Source of the DNA: Fusobacterium varium
GTDB lineage: Bacteria; Fusobacteriota; Fusobacteriia; Fusobacteriales; Fusobacteriaceae
Assembly: GCA_002356455.1 (NCBI GenBank)
Contig: AP017968.1
Location: forward strand, 310,001-374,000
Reading direction: 5' to 3'
DNA length: 64,000 nucleotides
The notes beneath the pieces are model-generated. The model did no database searches and was not told where the DNA came from. It saw only the letters and a list, made by a program, of their open reading frames with translations. Of the stretch, positions 10,304-19,233 are shown piece after piece. Position 1 is the stretch's first letter, and the number at the start of each line of letters is the position of its first letter. The position numbers and the translations under genes are program-made.

Positions 10304-11117
10304 AAATTTTCTGCTCCTCATTTTGTATATCAATTTCTAAGATAGAATGTAAAAGCTTTGCAGCATAAGAGCTTTTTACTTCTGAAAGCATATAGATGTT
10401 ATCAACTTGTTCTATTATTTTTCCATCATAAAAAAATATAACTCTGTCACACATATATGTCACTGAAGGAAGATCATGAGTTATAAAAATATATGAAAAA
10501 CCAAACTCTTTCTGCAGATTTTTCAAAAGATCCATAACTTGTGTTTGAGTAGAGGCATCCAGAGAACTAATAGCTTCATCAAGAAGAATAACTTCTGGGT
10601 TTGTAGCAACAGCTCTGGCTATACATACTCTTTGTAATTGACCTCCACTTAGTTCATGAGGATATCTGCCCATGAAATTTTTATTGAGTCCAACTAATTC
10701 TAATAATTCTTCTGTTCTTTTTTCTTTATTTATTTTTATATTTTCTCTTTTTTCTATAATTCTCAAAGATTCTCCAATGATATCTTTTACATGAAATCTA
10801 GGATTTGCAGATGAGGTATAATCTTGAAATACAACACTTACAGATTGTTTTACTCTTCTTTTTTCCTCTCTGGAAGATTTACCATAAAGGGTTACTCCAT
10901 TAATAGAAACATCCCCTTTATCAGGAGTTAAAAGACCTATTAATACTTTACCAAAAGTACTTTTACCACTTCCACTTTCTCCTATTATCCCTAAACATTC
11001 TCCTTTTTTTAAGGAAATAGAAACATCTTTTACTACTTCCTGTCTTTCTTTTCCAAAAAAAGAAGTCTGGTTTTCTTTTTTAAAACTAACAAATATATTT
11101 TTAGCTTCCAGCAGCAT
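10293..11117 (-). CDS. nikE: ABC transporter ATP-binding protein, NikE/DppF-like
   Basis: This 274-residue ATPase has Walker A GESGSGKSTFGK, signature LSGGQLQRV, Walker B EVILLDEAISSLD and the switch His in FITHDLPS, plus the C-terminal extension of the oligopeptide/nickel branch. The start at 11117 is chosen because GGAGG sits 7 bases before it; a longer reading from 11135 would encode the ribosome site itself. It overlaps nikD by 17 bases and pairs with it as the two nucleotide-binding subunits of one importer. Confidence 0.85.
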   Translation of the reverse strand: MLLEAKNIFVSFKKENQTSFFGKERQEVVKDVSISLKKGECLGIIGESGSGKSTFGKVLIGLLTPDKGDVSINGVTLYGKSSREEKRRVKQSVSVVFQDYTSSANPRFHVKDIIGESLRIIEKRENIKINKEKRTEELLELVGLNKNFMGRYPHELSGGQLQRVCIARAVATNPEVILLDEAISSLDASTQTQVMDLLKNLQKEFGFSYIFITHDLPSVTYMCDRVIFFYDGKIIEQVDNIYMLSEVKSSYAAKLLHSILEIDIQNEEQKIYAK

Positions 11118-11943
11118 ATACTTTCCTCCTTCCATTATGGAGTATTTCTTTATATCTGTTCATAACTGCCATTTTCTTTTCTATGAGCATTTTTGTATAT
11201 TCTTCTTTTTCAGAAGAAAAGATATAATTTTTATCTCCTTGAGCCACAGCTTTTCCATTACTCATAACAATAACGTTATCAGCAATTTTTGATATGACAC
11301 TCAAATCATGTGAAATAAAGATTATTGCTACTTTATATTTTTCTTTTATTTTTATAAATTCCTTTATTATTTCATATTGAGTAACAGCATCTATAGCAGT
11401 TGTAGGTTCATCTGCTATGAGAAGTTTTGGTTCCATAGCCATAGCTAAGCCTATCATAATTCTCTGAAGCATACCTCCACTTAACTGATGTGGATATTTA
11501 TGAAGAATATCTTCTGTATTTTTTAACTGCATAAGTTCCAGTATCTCAATAGATTTCTTTTTTATCTCTTCTTGATTGAGATTAAGATGTTCAGTAAATG
11601 TTTCAGCCATCTGGTAACCAATAGGATATAATGGGTCAAAACAAGTCATAGGATTTTGCAGAACCATTGCTATTTCTTTTCCTCTTAATTTTCTCATATC
11701 TTCACTATTCTTTTTAAGAAGATCATTATTTTCATAAATAGCTGACCCTTCAATTTGAAAATTTTTATCAAGCAGTCCCATTATAGCTTTACAAGTCATA
11801 CTTTTACCACTTCCAGATTCTCCAAGAATTCCAAGGCATTCTCCTTCTTTTAAAGAAAAGGAAATATTATCTACAAGTTTTACAGATAATTTTTTAGATT
11901 TGGCTTCAACAGAAAGATTTTTAACTTCAAGCAATGTTTTCAT
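11101..11943 (-). CDS. nikD: ABC transporter ATP-binding protein, NikD/DppD-like
   Basis: A 280-residue ATPase with Walker A GESGSGKSMTCK, signature LSGGMLQRI, Walker B KLLIADEPTTAID and switch His in FISHDLS. Its ATG overlaps the nikC stop codon as ATGA, showing translational coupling, and GGAGG lies 7 bases upstream. It powers the importer together with nikE. Confidence 0.85.
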   Translation of the reverse strand: MKTLLEVKNLSVEAKSKKLSVKLVDNISFSLKEGECLGILGESGSGKSMTCKAIMGLLDKNFQIEGSAIYENNDLLKKNSEDMRKLRGKEIAMVLQNPMTCFDPLYPIGYQMAETFTEHLNLNQEEIKKKSIEILELMQLKNTEDILHKYPHQLSGGMLQRIMIGLAMAMEPKLLIADEPTTAIDAVTQYEIIKEFIKIKEKYKVAIIFISHDLSVISKIADNVIVMSNGKAVAQGDKNYIFSSEKEEYTKMLIEKKMAVMNRYKEILHNGRRKVYAAGS

Positions 11944-12764
11944 ATTTGCGCCTCCTTAGGGTCAAAGGAATCTCTAAGGCAATCTCCAAGAAGATTGAAA
12001 GAAGCTACAAGAATAACTACAGCAATACCAGGAGCTATCATTTGTATTGGATTAGTTGTCATTACATTTTTAGCTTCATTGAGCATAGCACCCCATTCAG
12101 GAACAGGAGCTTGTACACCAAGTCCTAGAAATGATAATGTAGAAATATTAAGAACAGCCCATCCAATATCAAGAGTAGCTAATACAGCCATTTCTGAAGC
12201 TATGCATGGAATCATGTGTCTTATCAGAATAAATCTTTCTCCAGAACCAATACATCTTGAAAATAAAACAAAATTTTTATCTGTATATTTTACAACATTT
12301 GTTCTTATCATACGTGCATACCATGCCCATTTTATGAATATATTTGCAATAATGACATTTCTTATATCTACTCCAAGTAGGGCAACAACAGCAAGTATCA
12401 TAATCTGACTTGGAAAAGAAAGCATCATATCTACTATTCTCATTATAATTTCATCAGTAGTTCCTTTGAAATATCCAGCTAAAAGTCCCATAAGAGTCCC
12501 AAGTCCAATAGTTCCCAACATAGTTACAAGAGATAGAAAAAGAGTAGGTCTTATTCCATAAATCATTCTTGAAAAGACACATCTTCCAAGCTGGTCTGTT
12601 CCTAATGGATATTGTAAAGAATAAGATGCAAATTTATTCATAATATCATTTTCATAGGGGTCATTAGGAGCAAACAATGGTGCAAAAATTCCCATAATAG
12701 AAAGAAGTAATATAAGTGCCATACAGAATACAGCAGTTTTATTTTTTAAAAGTTTTTTAAACAT
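11940..12764 (-). CDS. nikC: ABC transporter permease, NikC/DppC-like
   Basis: A 274-residue inner-membrane permease of the BPD_transp_1 type with about six helices and the N-terminal APNDPYENDIMNKF periplasmic segment and YPLGTDQLGRCVFSRMIYG motif that characterise the DppC/NikC family. The coupling EAA-like loop is in the region RMIPCIASEMAVLATLDIG. Its ATG directly follows the nikB stop codon. Confidence 0.85.
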   Translation of the reverse strand: MFKKLLKNKTAVFCMALILLLSIMGIFAPLFAPNDPYENDIMNKFASYSLQYPLGTDQLGRCVFSRMIYGIRPTLFLSLVTMLGTIGLGTLMGLLAGYFKGTTDEIIMRIVDMMLSFPSQIMILAVVALLGVDIRNVIIANIFIKWAWYARMIRTNVVKYTDKNFVLFSRCIGSGERFILIRHMIPCIASEMAVLATLDIGWAVLNISTLSFLGLGVQAPVPEWGAMLNEAKNVMTTNPIQMIAPGIAVVILVASFNLLGDCLRDSFDPKEAQI

Positions 12765-13706
12765 TTAACACACTTCCTTTCTAAGTCTAGGATCAGATAT
12801 ATATTGAATTATATCAAATATGAGGTTGAAAACTACAAAGAGTGTTCCTACCATAAGTACATAAGCCTGTATTACAGGGTAATCTCTATTAAAAATAGAA
12901 GCTATACATAATTTTCCAATACCAGGCCATGCAAATACATTTTCTACAACAATAGTTCCAGCTATAAGTTGAGGAATACTCATACCAATGGCTACTATAC
13001 ATGTGTGAAGAGAATTTTTTAATATATGTTTTCTGAGAATATCTTTTTGTTTTAAACCTCTTACATTTGCATAAAGAACATAATCTTCTTTCATATTTTC
13101 AAGCATATTGTTTCTGATAAGTCTTATATAAGTAGAAATATATGTAAGAGAAACAGTAAAGGAAGGCAGGATAAGATATTTTAATCCCCCTCCTCCGCTT
13201 GTAGGAAGTAGATCAAGTTTGATACTGATCAGCCATATTAAAAGCAGTCCAATCCAATAAGCAGGCATGGCAGTAGTCATAAAAATTATTCCTCTAGTTA
13301 TACGGTCAAAAAGTGAATCTTTGTACACTGCACAAAAGAATCCTATTGGCAGACTGAGAGTTACTACAAAAAGCAGAGACATTCCAGCAAGTTTTAGAGT
13401 AGCTGGAAGACATCTTCCTATTTCACCAAGAACAGTACGAGCTGGGTTTGTATAACTTACTCCAAAATCAAGCTTTAAACATTGAATAAGCCATTTAATA
13501 TATCTTAAAAGAAAAGGGTCATTGAGTCCTAACTCTTCTCTTACCTGCATTATAGCTTCTTCTGTAATTATAGGAGTCTGTCTTACCCTTAGAGCTACCT
13601 CAGCGGGGTCTGAGGGGATAAGATTTATGAAAATAAAACAGACAAAAGATATACACAAAAGAAGAGGGATACTCATAAGAATACGTTTTAATATATAGTT
13701 CTTCAA
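12765..13706 (-). CDS. nikB: ABC transporter permease, NikB/DppB-like
   Basis: A 313-residue permease whose N terminus KNYILKRILMSIPLLL and motif FGVSYTNPARTVLGEIGRCLPATL fit the DppB/NikB family. The start is a TTG at 13706 with GGAGG 7 bases upstream. An ATG at 13736 in the same frame would add ten residues but lies inside the terminator hairpin and has no ribosome site, so I rejected it. The length matches E. coli NikB closely. A terminator separates it from nikA, which should lower its expression relative to the binding protein. Confidence 0.85.
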   Translation of the reverse strand: MKNYILKRILMSIPLLLCISFVCFIFINLIPSDPAEVALRVRQTPIITEEAIMQVREELGLNDPFLLRYIKWLIQCLKLDFGVSYTNPARTVLGEIGRCLPATLKLAGMSLLFVVTLSLPIGFFCAVYKDSLFDRITRGIIFMTTAMPAYWIGLLLIWLISIKLDLLPTSGGGGLKYLILPSFTVSLTYISTYIRLIRNNMLENMKEDYVLYANVRGLKQKDILRKHILKNSLHTCIVAIGMSIPQLIAGTIVVENVFAWPGIGKLCIASIFNRDYPVIQAYVLMVGTLFVVFNLIFDIIQYISDPRLRKEVC

Positions 13707-13732
13707 GTTGCTTCCTCCTAAAAAAAGACTAA

Positions 13733-13771
13733 ACACTGAAAAGAGGACAAGTATTTTCCTCTTTTCAGTGT
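13733..13771 (-). terminator. Intra-operon hairpin between nikA and nikB
   Basis: A perfect 15-base inverted repeat (ACACTGAAAAGAGGA and its complement) with a 9-base loop begins 7 bases after the nikA stop codon and is followed on the minus strand by a T-rich run. It lies only 27 bases before the nikB start, so it most likely acts as a leaky terminator or as a 3' stabiliser that keeps the binding protein more abundant than the permease. Confidence 0.75.
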
Positions 13772-13777
13772 TAAAAT

Positions 13778-15388
13778 TTATTTTTCAAAATACATATTTG
13801 CAAATGGCACTTCATATTGAGTTTGTGTAAATTTGACACCTTTTAGACTAGAATTGTATATAGCTTTATTACATTCATAAGTAAGCGGAATATACACTGC
13901 ATCTTCATGAAGTCTTGTAAGAACAAAAGTATATAAATCCTGTCTTTCTTTTTCATCAGTAGATACAAGAATTTTTGTTATAGCTTCATCAATTTCTTTT
14001 TTATCTTCCAGTCCTAACTGAGCTGCATAGTCACCATAAACAGGCTGACGCATAGCAGCAAGAGAAGATTGAGGATCATATGGAGTACCCCAGCAGATAT
14101 TAAATACCATATCAAAATTACCAGTTTTCATTTTATCACGATAAGATTGTTCCTCTTCTCCAGCAATAGATATTTCTACACCTAGTTTTTTGTATTCTGA
14201 CTGTAAATATTCAGAGATTATTTTTTCAGTTACACTATCACTGTTATAAAGAAGGGAAAGCTGTAATTTTTGACCATTTTTTTCACGGATACCTTTGTCA
14301 TTTTTAAGCCATCCAGCTTGATCTAAAGTTTCAGCAGCCTTTTCCATACTAAATTCATAGGGCTTTAAATCTATATTGCTGTATGGAATAGTTTTAGAGA
14401 AAAGTGTATCAGCAGGTTTTTCTAGTCCATAGAAAACACCATCAGATATAGCTTGTTTATTAGTGGCATATTGAAGTGCATGTCTGACACTTTTATCCTT
14501 TAAAATTCCATTTGAAGTATTTAACACAATCTGTCTTGTAGAAGTTGGTTCTGAAAGTGCTATATTAAATTTTTCACTGTTTTTATATTTATTTATAGCA
14601 TCAGCATCTATCATATTTTTACCAAATATAAGATCAATTTCACCTTTTTCTAAAGCGAGAATACGAGTCTGATTATCAGGGATAACTTTAACAATAATTT
14701 TTTTGATTTCTGGAACTTTTCCCCAGTAATTTTCATTTGCTTCAAATACTGCATATTCATCAGTAACAAAATCTTTTAAAATATATGCCCCAGTTCCAAT
14801 ATATGCGTTTACACCATTTTTTGTAGAACCATCTTTCATAGCCTTTGGAGATATCATGGCAAAAGGTCTTGTAACTCCAAGTTCTGTAAGCATAGGATAG
14901 TAAGGCTTACTCATCTTTATTTGTATAGTATAATCATCTATAAGGTCTACACTTTCTAAAAGCTGCATCATTTCAAGCCATGTATGTCTGCTTTTATTTT
15001 CAATAATTGCATCAAAATTAGCTTTTATAGCTTTTGCATCACATACAGTTCCATCAGAAAATGTAACTCCTTTTCTAATATTAAATGTATAAGTTTTTCC
15101 ATCTTCACTAATAGTCCAACTTTCAGCAAGACATGGTTCGTATCCTTTTTCTGTAATATTTACAAGAGTTTCATAAAGCATCTCTTGAGCATACATCTCA
15201 CCAGCATAAAGATGAGGGTTTAAATCACGTATATCACGATAGTTTACAAATGTCAGCTCCTCTTTTTTTGCAGGTTCTGTAGTTGTATTTTTAGTAGTTA
15301 CAGAGGTATCTTTATCAGAACCACATCCACTTAATAAGCTAGAAATTACAGTTATTCCAAGAATAAGTTTAAAAATTCCTTTTTTCAT
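13778..15388 (-). CDS. nikA: NikA-like substrate-binding lipoprotein of the metal/metallophore importer
   Basis: This 536-residue family-5 binding protein starts at the ATG at 15388 (GGAGG upstream); residues 1-22 are a lipoprotein signal with lipobox LLSGC. It matches E. coli NikA through its length: NPHLY, RHTWLE, TRPF, IGTGAY, NENYWG, PDNQTRILALEKGEIDL, ADTLFSKTIPYSN, WGTPYDP and RLHEDAVYIPL. The positions I equate with NikA Arg97, Trp100, Arg137, Trp398 and Tyr402 are kept. The position of His416, the direct nickel ligand in E. coli NikA, is Tyr here (MRQPVYGD against MRVPSHAD). It therefore probably binds a metal-chelate complex rather than nickel by the E. coli mode; nickel, cobalt or an opine-type metallophore are all possible. 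Dipeptide import is a less likely alternative. Confidence 0.8.
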   Translation of the reverse strand: MKKGIFKLILGITVISSLLSGCGSDKDTSVTTKNTTTEPAKKEELTFVNYRDIRDLNPHLYAGEMYAQEMLYETLVNITEKGYEPCLAESWTISEDGKTYTFNIRKGVTFSDGTVCDAKAIKANFDAIIENKSRHTWLEMMQLLESVDLIDDYTIQIKMSKPYYPMLTELGVTRPFAMISPKAMKDGSTKNGVNAYIGTGAYILKDFVTDEYAVFEANENYWGKVPEIKKIIVKVIPDNQTRILALEKGEIDLIFGKNMIDADAINKYKNSEKFNIALSEPTSTRQIVLNTSNGILKDKSVRHALQYATNKQAISDGVFYGLEKPADTLFSKTIPYSNIDLKPYEFSMEKAAETLDQAGWLKNDKGIREKNGQKLQLSLLYNSDSVTEKIISEYLQSEYKKLGVEISIAGEEEQSYRDKMKTGNFDMVFNICWGTPYDPQSSLAAMRQPVYGDYAAQLGLEDKKEIDEAITKILVSTDEKERQDLYTFVLTRLHEDAVYIPLTYECNKAIYNSSLKGVKFTQTQYEVPFANMYFEK

Positions 15389-15426
15389 AAAATCTAATTC
15401 CTCCTTTGATGACATTAATATTGTCT

Positions 15427-15455
15427 ATGATATCATCAAATTAGATTATTTTCAA
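15427..15455 (-). promoter_or_regulatory. Candidate promoter of the nik-like operon
   Basis: On the minus strand TTGAAA (15455-15450), a 17-base spacer and TATCAT (15432-15427) lie 38 bases before the nikA start codon. The -10 overlaps the palindrome TGATATCA (15428-15435), which could be an operator. This is the best of a few weak choices in the region. Confidence 0.35.
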
Positions 15456-15622
15456 TAAAAAATAATTTGAATATAGAAATATTTTTTTACAACATATATT
15501 ATTTAAGTTATTTTTTCAGAAATAAAGATTTTTATAAAATATTTATATAGGATTTTTTTAGTATTGATATAAAGTTTAAAAAATTAATTAATTAAGAATT
15601 AAGCAGGATAGAAGAAAATAAA
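15456..15622. other. AT-rich spacer upstream of the nik-like operon
   Basis: Together with the flanking promoter and terminator this makes a 345-base stretch without a gene. Apart from runs of A and T and the site entries given separately, I see nothing in it. Confidence 0.4.
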
Positions 15623-15690
15623 AAAAGAAAAAAGATATTAAGGAATTATGAAATATAATTCATTCTTTAGGTTAATATCTTTTTTCTTTT
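15623..15690 (-). terminator. Terminator of the ferritin-like/VIT1 gene
   Basis: An 18-base inverted repeat (AAAAGAAAAAAGATATTA and its exact complement) encloses a second small hairpin (GAATTA / TAATTC). It lies 44 bases after the minus-strand stop and is followed by T-rich sequence. Confidence 0.65.
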
Positions 15691-15733
15691 ATTTGATATC
15701 AAATATTTTTATATTTAAAATAATTTTTTTAAA

Positions 15734-16618
15734 TTAAAGATCTATTCCTAAGAATTTTTTTACTAATATACCTATTACAAAAGATATAGCAGCTACAGAA
15801 AGGCTGATTCCAGCCATTTCTAAAAATCTTTTCATAAATGGCAGATCTTTGGCTACTGAAATGTAATAGTTGAAGAAAAGAATAATAAAAATAACAGTAG
15901 CAAGCATTGTAATTAGAGCACCAAGCCACATATCTTCTGGAAATATAAGATATGGAAGAACAAGAAGGGCAACAGTGATAAGATAAGCTACTCCTGTATA
16001 AACACTTGATTTCATTGCATTTGGATTGTTTTCAGCTCTTTCAGCAAGATAGTTTGAGGCAGCCATAGAAAGAGTTGCAGATATTCCAGTAATGATGCCA
16101 GAAAGAGCAACAATTCTGGTGTTCATAAGAGCAAATGAAAGTCCTGCAATGGTTCCTGTAAGCTCTACAAGAGCATCATTCAGCCCAAGAACCATAGCTC
16201 CTACATATTGAAGTCTTTCTTCATCAAGCATCTCAATAAGTTCATGCTCGTGCCTTAATTCATCTTCTGATGCTTTTTTAGCTTCTGGCACTTCATTTAT
16301 AATATCAGTATATTTAGAACTGGCACTAGTTTCTCCTGATTGAATAAGTTTTAATACAAATGTGAATCCCATAATTACTGTGAGAAATTTGTACCAGTAA
16401 ATAAGTTTAAAATTGGGTTTTACATTTTTTTTAGTAAAACTTTTCCACATTTTAGCATGATCTCTTTCATCATTAGCCATTTTTTCTAAAATTTTTTTAT
16501 TTTTTGGATCTTTTTCTTTTCTTGACATAAAATCATAAATTAAACTGTCAGTTTCTTCATCTGCCTGACTTTTGAGCAATATATCCAGTGCTTTTTGGCT
16601 CAATACTCTTTCTTTCAT
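15734..16618 (-). CDS. Rubrerythrin-like domain fused to VIT1/CCC1 metal transporter (MbfA-type)
   Basis: This 294-residue protein has an N-terminal ferritin-like four-helix region (about residues 1-140) with di-iron motifs ANDERDHAKMW and EDELRHEHELIE, followed by about five membrane helices of the CCC1/VIT1 family starting at GAMVLGLNDALVELTGTIAG. The combination is that of membrane-bound ferritin A, which moves Fe(II)/Mn(II) out of the cytoplasm and helps peroxide resistance. The gene is alone, with its own terminator. The carboxylate residues needed for the di-iron site look present. Direction of transport and metal are inferred from the family. Confidence 0.85.
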   Translation of the reverse strand: MKERVLSQKALDILLKSQADEETDSLIYDFMSRKEKDPKNKKILEKMANDERDHAKMWKSFTKKNVKPNFKLIYWYKFLTVIMGFTFVLKLIQSGETSASSKYTDIINEVPEAKKASEDELRHEHELIEMLDEERLQYVGAMVLGLNDALVELTGTIAGLSFALMNTRIVALSGIITGISATLSMAASNYLAERAENNPNAMKSSVYTGVAYLITVALLVLPYLIFPEDMWLGALITMLATVIFIILFFNYYISVAKDLPFMKRFLEMAGISLSVAAISFVIGILVKKFLGIDL

Positions 16619-16881
16619 TTTATATCCCCCTCTATTTGTAAAATCATAATTATTCTTATATTTAGATTATATACACATTTATATCAAAATACAATTTTTA
16701 TAAAAAAAGAATTATTTTTTTAAGGAATTGTTTTGATATTATGCGGTTATTGAAACTTTTATTATTTAGTTATATGCTTTGTTTTTTAGAAAAATAGAGG
16801 AAAATAGATAATTACATAGTATATAATTAAGCATAAATTTTATTTATATAAAATATTTTATTATTAATAATATAAATAAGG

Positions 16882-17442
16882 ATGAAAAAAATGAATAAAA
16901 ATAAAGGATACACATATTTAAATATAGTTGTTTCAACACTTGTAATATTAAGTTTTATGTATGTAGGAATAATATATTATAGGAATTTAAAAGAAAAAAG
17001 AGAGGTAGATGAAGCAAAGCAAAAGATAGTTAATATTTTTACTGATTATTCTGCAGAAGCTTTTGATAATGAAAAATCATATAATATAAAAATTAATTAT
17101 ATTTTGAAAAAAATAACAGTATATGAAAATTTAGTAAGAGAAAAGGAAAATATAAAATTACCTTCTTCTATAAAATACGCAACTGTATATAATAAAAAAA
17201 ATGTAGAAAAGTTTGAAATAAAAATGACAAAAAATGGAAATATAACGCCTTCTTTTAGTGTATATATTTTTGGTTATGATGATATAGCTAGATATCGAAT
17301 ATCTTTTTATGGATTTGATATAGTGAAATTTATGAAAATAAACATATATAGGAATATTAAAAATAAAAAAGCCAAATATGAAAATATAGTATCTTATCAT
17401 GAGAAATTTGCCTATGAAGAAGATGGCTGGAAAAAGGAGTAG
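16882..17442 (+). CDS. Atypical pseudopilin-like protein, first gene of the pilus/secretion operon
   Basis: This 186-residue protein begins with a short basic leader (MKKMNKNKG) followed by YTYLNIVVSTLVILSFMYVGIIYY, which has the layout of a type III signal: Gly before the cut, aromatic +1 and a hydrophobic helix. The Glu normally at +5 is replaced by Asn, so it may not be a standard minor pilin. The remainder is Lys/Tyr-rich with no motif I recognise. It starts the plus-strand operon and is separated by 2 bases from the next small gene. The alternative is a simple single-pass membrane protein. Confidence 0.55.
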   Translation: MKKMNKNKGYTYLNIVVSTLVILSFMYVGIIYYRNLKEKREVDEAKQKIVNIFTDYSAEAFDNEKSYNIKINYILKKITVYENLVREKENIKLPSSIKYATVYNKKNVEKFEIKMTKNGNITPSFSVYIFGYDDIARYRISFYGFDIVKFMKINIYRNIKNKKAKYENIVSYHEKFAYEEDGWKKE

Positions 17443-17444
17443 AG

Positions 17445-17621
17445 ATGAAATTAATATTTATATTGATATTTTTTTTAGAAATTATTTCAATACATGGAAA
17501 AGAGAAAGAAACAGAATTGATAAAAGTAAAGGTAAGAATAGGAAGCAATGAATATATCAGTTATGTGCAAATGTCAAATAAAAAAGAATCTAAAAATTTT
17601 AAAGTATTGAGAGAGATGTGA
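17445..17621 (+). CDS. Small secreted or membrane protein of 58 residues in the pilus operon
   Basis: The ATG at 17445 lies just after the preceding stop codon, with AAAGGAG (17434-17440) as ribosome site, and opens a frame to the TGA at 17619. The predicted protein has a hydrophobic N terminus (MKLIFILIFFLEIISIHG) that resembles a signal peptide, then about 40 polar residues. I recognise no family. Its tight packing between two operon genes supports it being real. Confidence 0.5.
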   Translation: MKLIFILIFFLEIISIHGKEKETELIKVKVRIGSNEYISYVQMSNKKESKNFKVLREM

Positions 17622-17625
17622 TGAA

Positions 17626-19221
17626 GTGAAGAATATAGTTAAAAATATGAAATTTGATGACAATCAAATCTTTTTAGAAATTTTAAAAGAAAAAGATTTG
17701 AGGAAAGAAAGCTATATTTTAGATGAAAAATTTTTTAAAAACAAGGCAGTTCAGTATTTTTTAGAAAAAAATTTAATAGAAGACAGTTTTTTCCCTTGCT
17801 ATGCAGATAAGGAAAAAATAGTATTAATAGTTTTTGAGAGTTTGAAAAAAGATATTCTGGATATTTTATATATTAGATTTAAGTTAAAAGTTATATCATT
17901 GTTTTGTGATAAAAAAAGTTTTCTAATTGGAATAGAAAAATTTAAAAATATACAAAGGTATGGAAATATTGAAGAAATAGAAAATATATTTAAAGAACTT
18001 CAAAAAAAAGGAAATGGAGGTGAAAAGAATGAAAGTGAGGATATATATAAATCTCTTTCAATAGAAAGCCCAATAGTGGTAAAAGGACTTAGCGCAATAA
18101 TAATTCATGGAGTAGAAAGAGGAGCAAGTGACATACACATAGAGCCAAATAGAGATTATATAAGAATAAGATATAGAATAGATGGAATACTGACTGAAAC
18201 AGAAAAAATATCTCTGGAATTATTAGCTCCTATGATTTCAAGATTAAAAATAATATCAAATTTGAATATTACTGAAAGAAGAATGCCTCAAGATGGAAGA
18301 TTTGATTTAGAGATAAAAGGTAAAAAGATAGATTTCAGGGTATCTATAATGCCTGTAATAAATGGAGAAAAAGCTGTAATAAGAATACTGGATAAAGATA
18401 TAATAGAATTTGAAATAGAAAAAATAGGCATGTTAAAGTTTGATTATGATAGATTACTATTTCAATTAAATAGAAAAAATGGGATATTTTTAGTTAGTGG
18501 TCCTACTGGTTCTGGGAAAAGCAGTACTCTTTATGCTTTATTGAAAAAACTTAATACAGGAGAAGTTAATATATCTACAGTTGAAGATCCTGTAGAATAT
18601 GAGATAGATGGAATAAATCAGGTACAGTGTAAAAATGATATTGGAAGAAATTTTGCTTCTGTATTAAGAGCATATCTCAGACAGGATCCAGATATTTTAA
18701 TGGTAGGAGAAATAAGAGATTATGAAACTGCTGAAATAGCAGTAAAAGCGGCTATTACAGGCCATCTTGTACTTTCAACTATTCATACAAATGATTCTGT
18801 AGGAGGAATAAACAGACTTTTAAATATTGGAGTACAGTCATATATGGTATCAGCTTCTCTTATAGCTATATTATCTCAAAGATTGGTAAGGAAACTATGT
18901 CCATGTTGTCAGGAAAAAGATGAAAAATGGAAAGCTAAAATACAGCTTTTAGGCTATGAATATGAAAAATATCAAAAGAATGTATTCTATTCAAATAAAG
19001 GTTGTGAAAAATGCAACTATACAGGTTATAAAGGAAGAACAGCAGTTTTTGAAATATTTGAACTTAATGAAAAAATAAAAGAGATGATAGAAAAAGGCAG
19101 TTCATATCAGGAAATAGAAAGAGAAGCATTAAAGAATGGAATGAAAAAATTAGTAGAAGATGGAATAGAGAAAGCAGGAATGGGAATAACGTCTTTAGAT
19201 GAAATATTAAGACAATGTTGA
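17626..19221 (+). CDS. Type II secretion/type IV pilus assembly ATPase (GspE/PilB family)
   Basis: This 531-residue hexameric ATPase drives pilin polymerisation at the inner membrane. It has the GspE N-terminal region, then Asp-box DIHIEP at about residue 168, Walker A GPTGSGKSST at about 292, Walker B ILMVGEIRD, His-box LSTIHTND and a zinc-binding tetracysteine element CPCC...CEKC at about 424-466, all intact. The start is a GTG at 17626, five bases after the preceding stop codon; an ATG seven codons further in is possible. No retraction ATPase (PilT) is present nearby, which is more like a secretion or competence pseudopilus than a twitching pilus. Confidence 0.9.
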   Translation: MKNIVKNMKFDDNQIFLEILKEKDLRKESYILDEKFFKNKAVQYFLEKNLIEDSFFPCYADKEKIVLIVFESLKKDILDILYIRFKLKVISLFCDKKSFLIGIEKFKNIQRYGNIEEIENIFKELQKKGNGGEKNESEDIYKSLSIESPIVVKGLSAIIIHGVERGASDIHIEPNRDYIRIRYRIDGILTETEKISLELLAPMISRLKIISNLNITERRMPQDGRFDLEIKGKKIDFRVSIMPVINGEKAVIRILDKDIIEFEIEKIGMLKFDYDRLLFQLNRKNGIFLVSGPTGSGKSSTLYALLKKLNTGEVNISTVEDPVEYEIDGINQVQCKNDIGRNFASVLRAYLRQDPDILMVGEIRDYETAEIAVKAAITGHLVLSTIHTNDSVGGINRLLNIGVQSYMVSASLIAILSQRLVRKLCPCCQEKDEKWKAKIQLLGYEYEKYQKNVFYSNKGCEKCNYTGYKGRTAVFEIFELNEKIKEMIEKGSSYQEIEREALKNGMKKLVEDGIEKAGMGITSLDEILRQC

Positions 19222-19233
19222 AAGAGGGAAAAA

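Noticed and set aside
13707-13736. Longer start of nikB at an ATG at 13736
   Set aside because: The extension lies in the terminator stem and encodes the ribosome site; the TTG at 13706 has GGAGG at the right distance.
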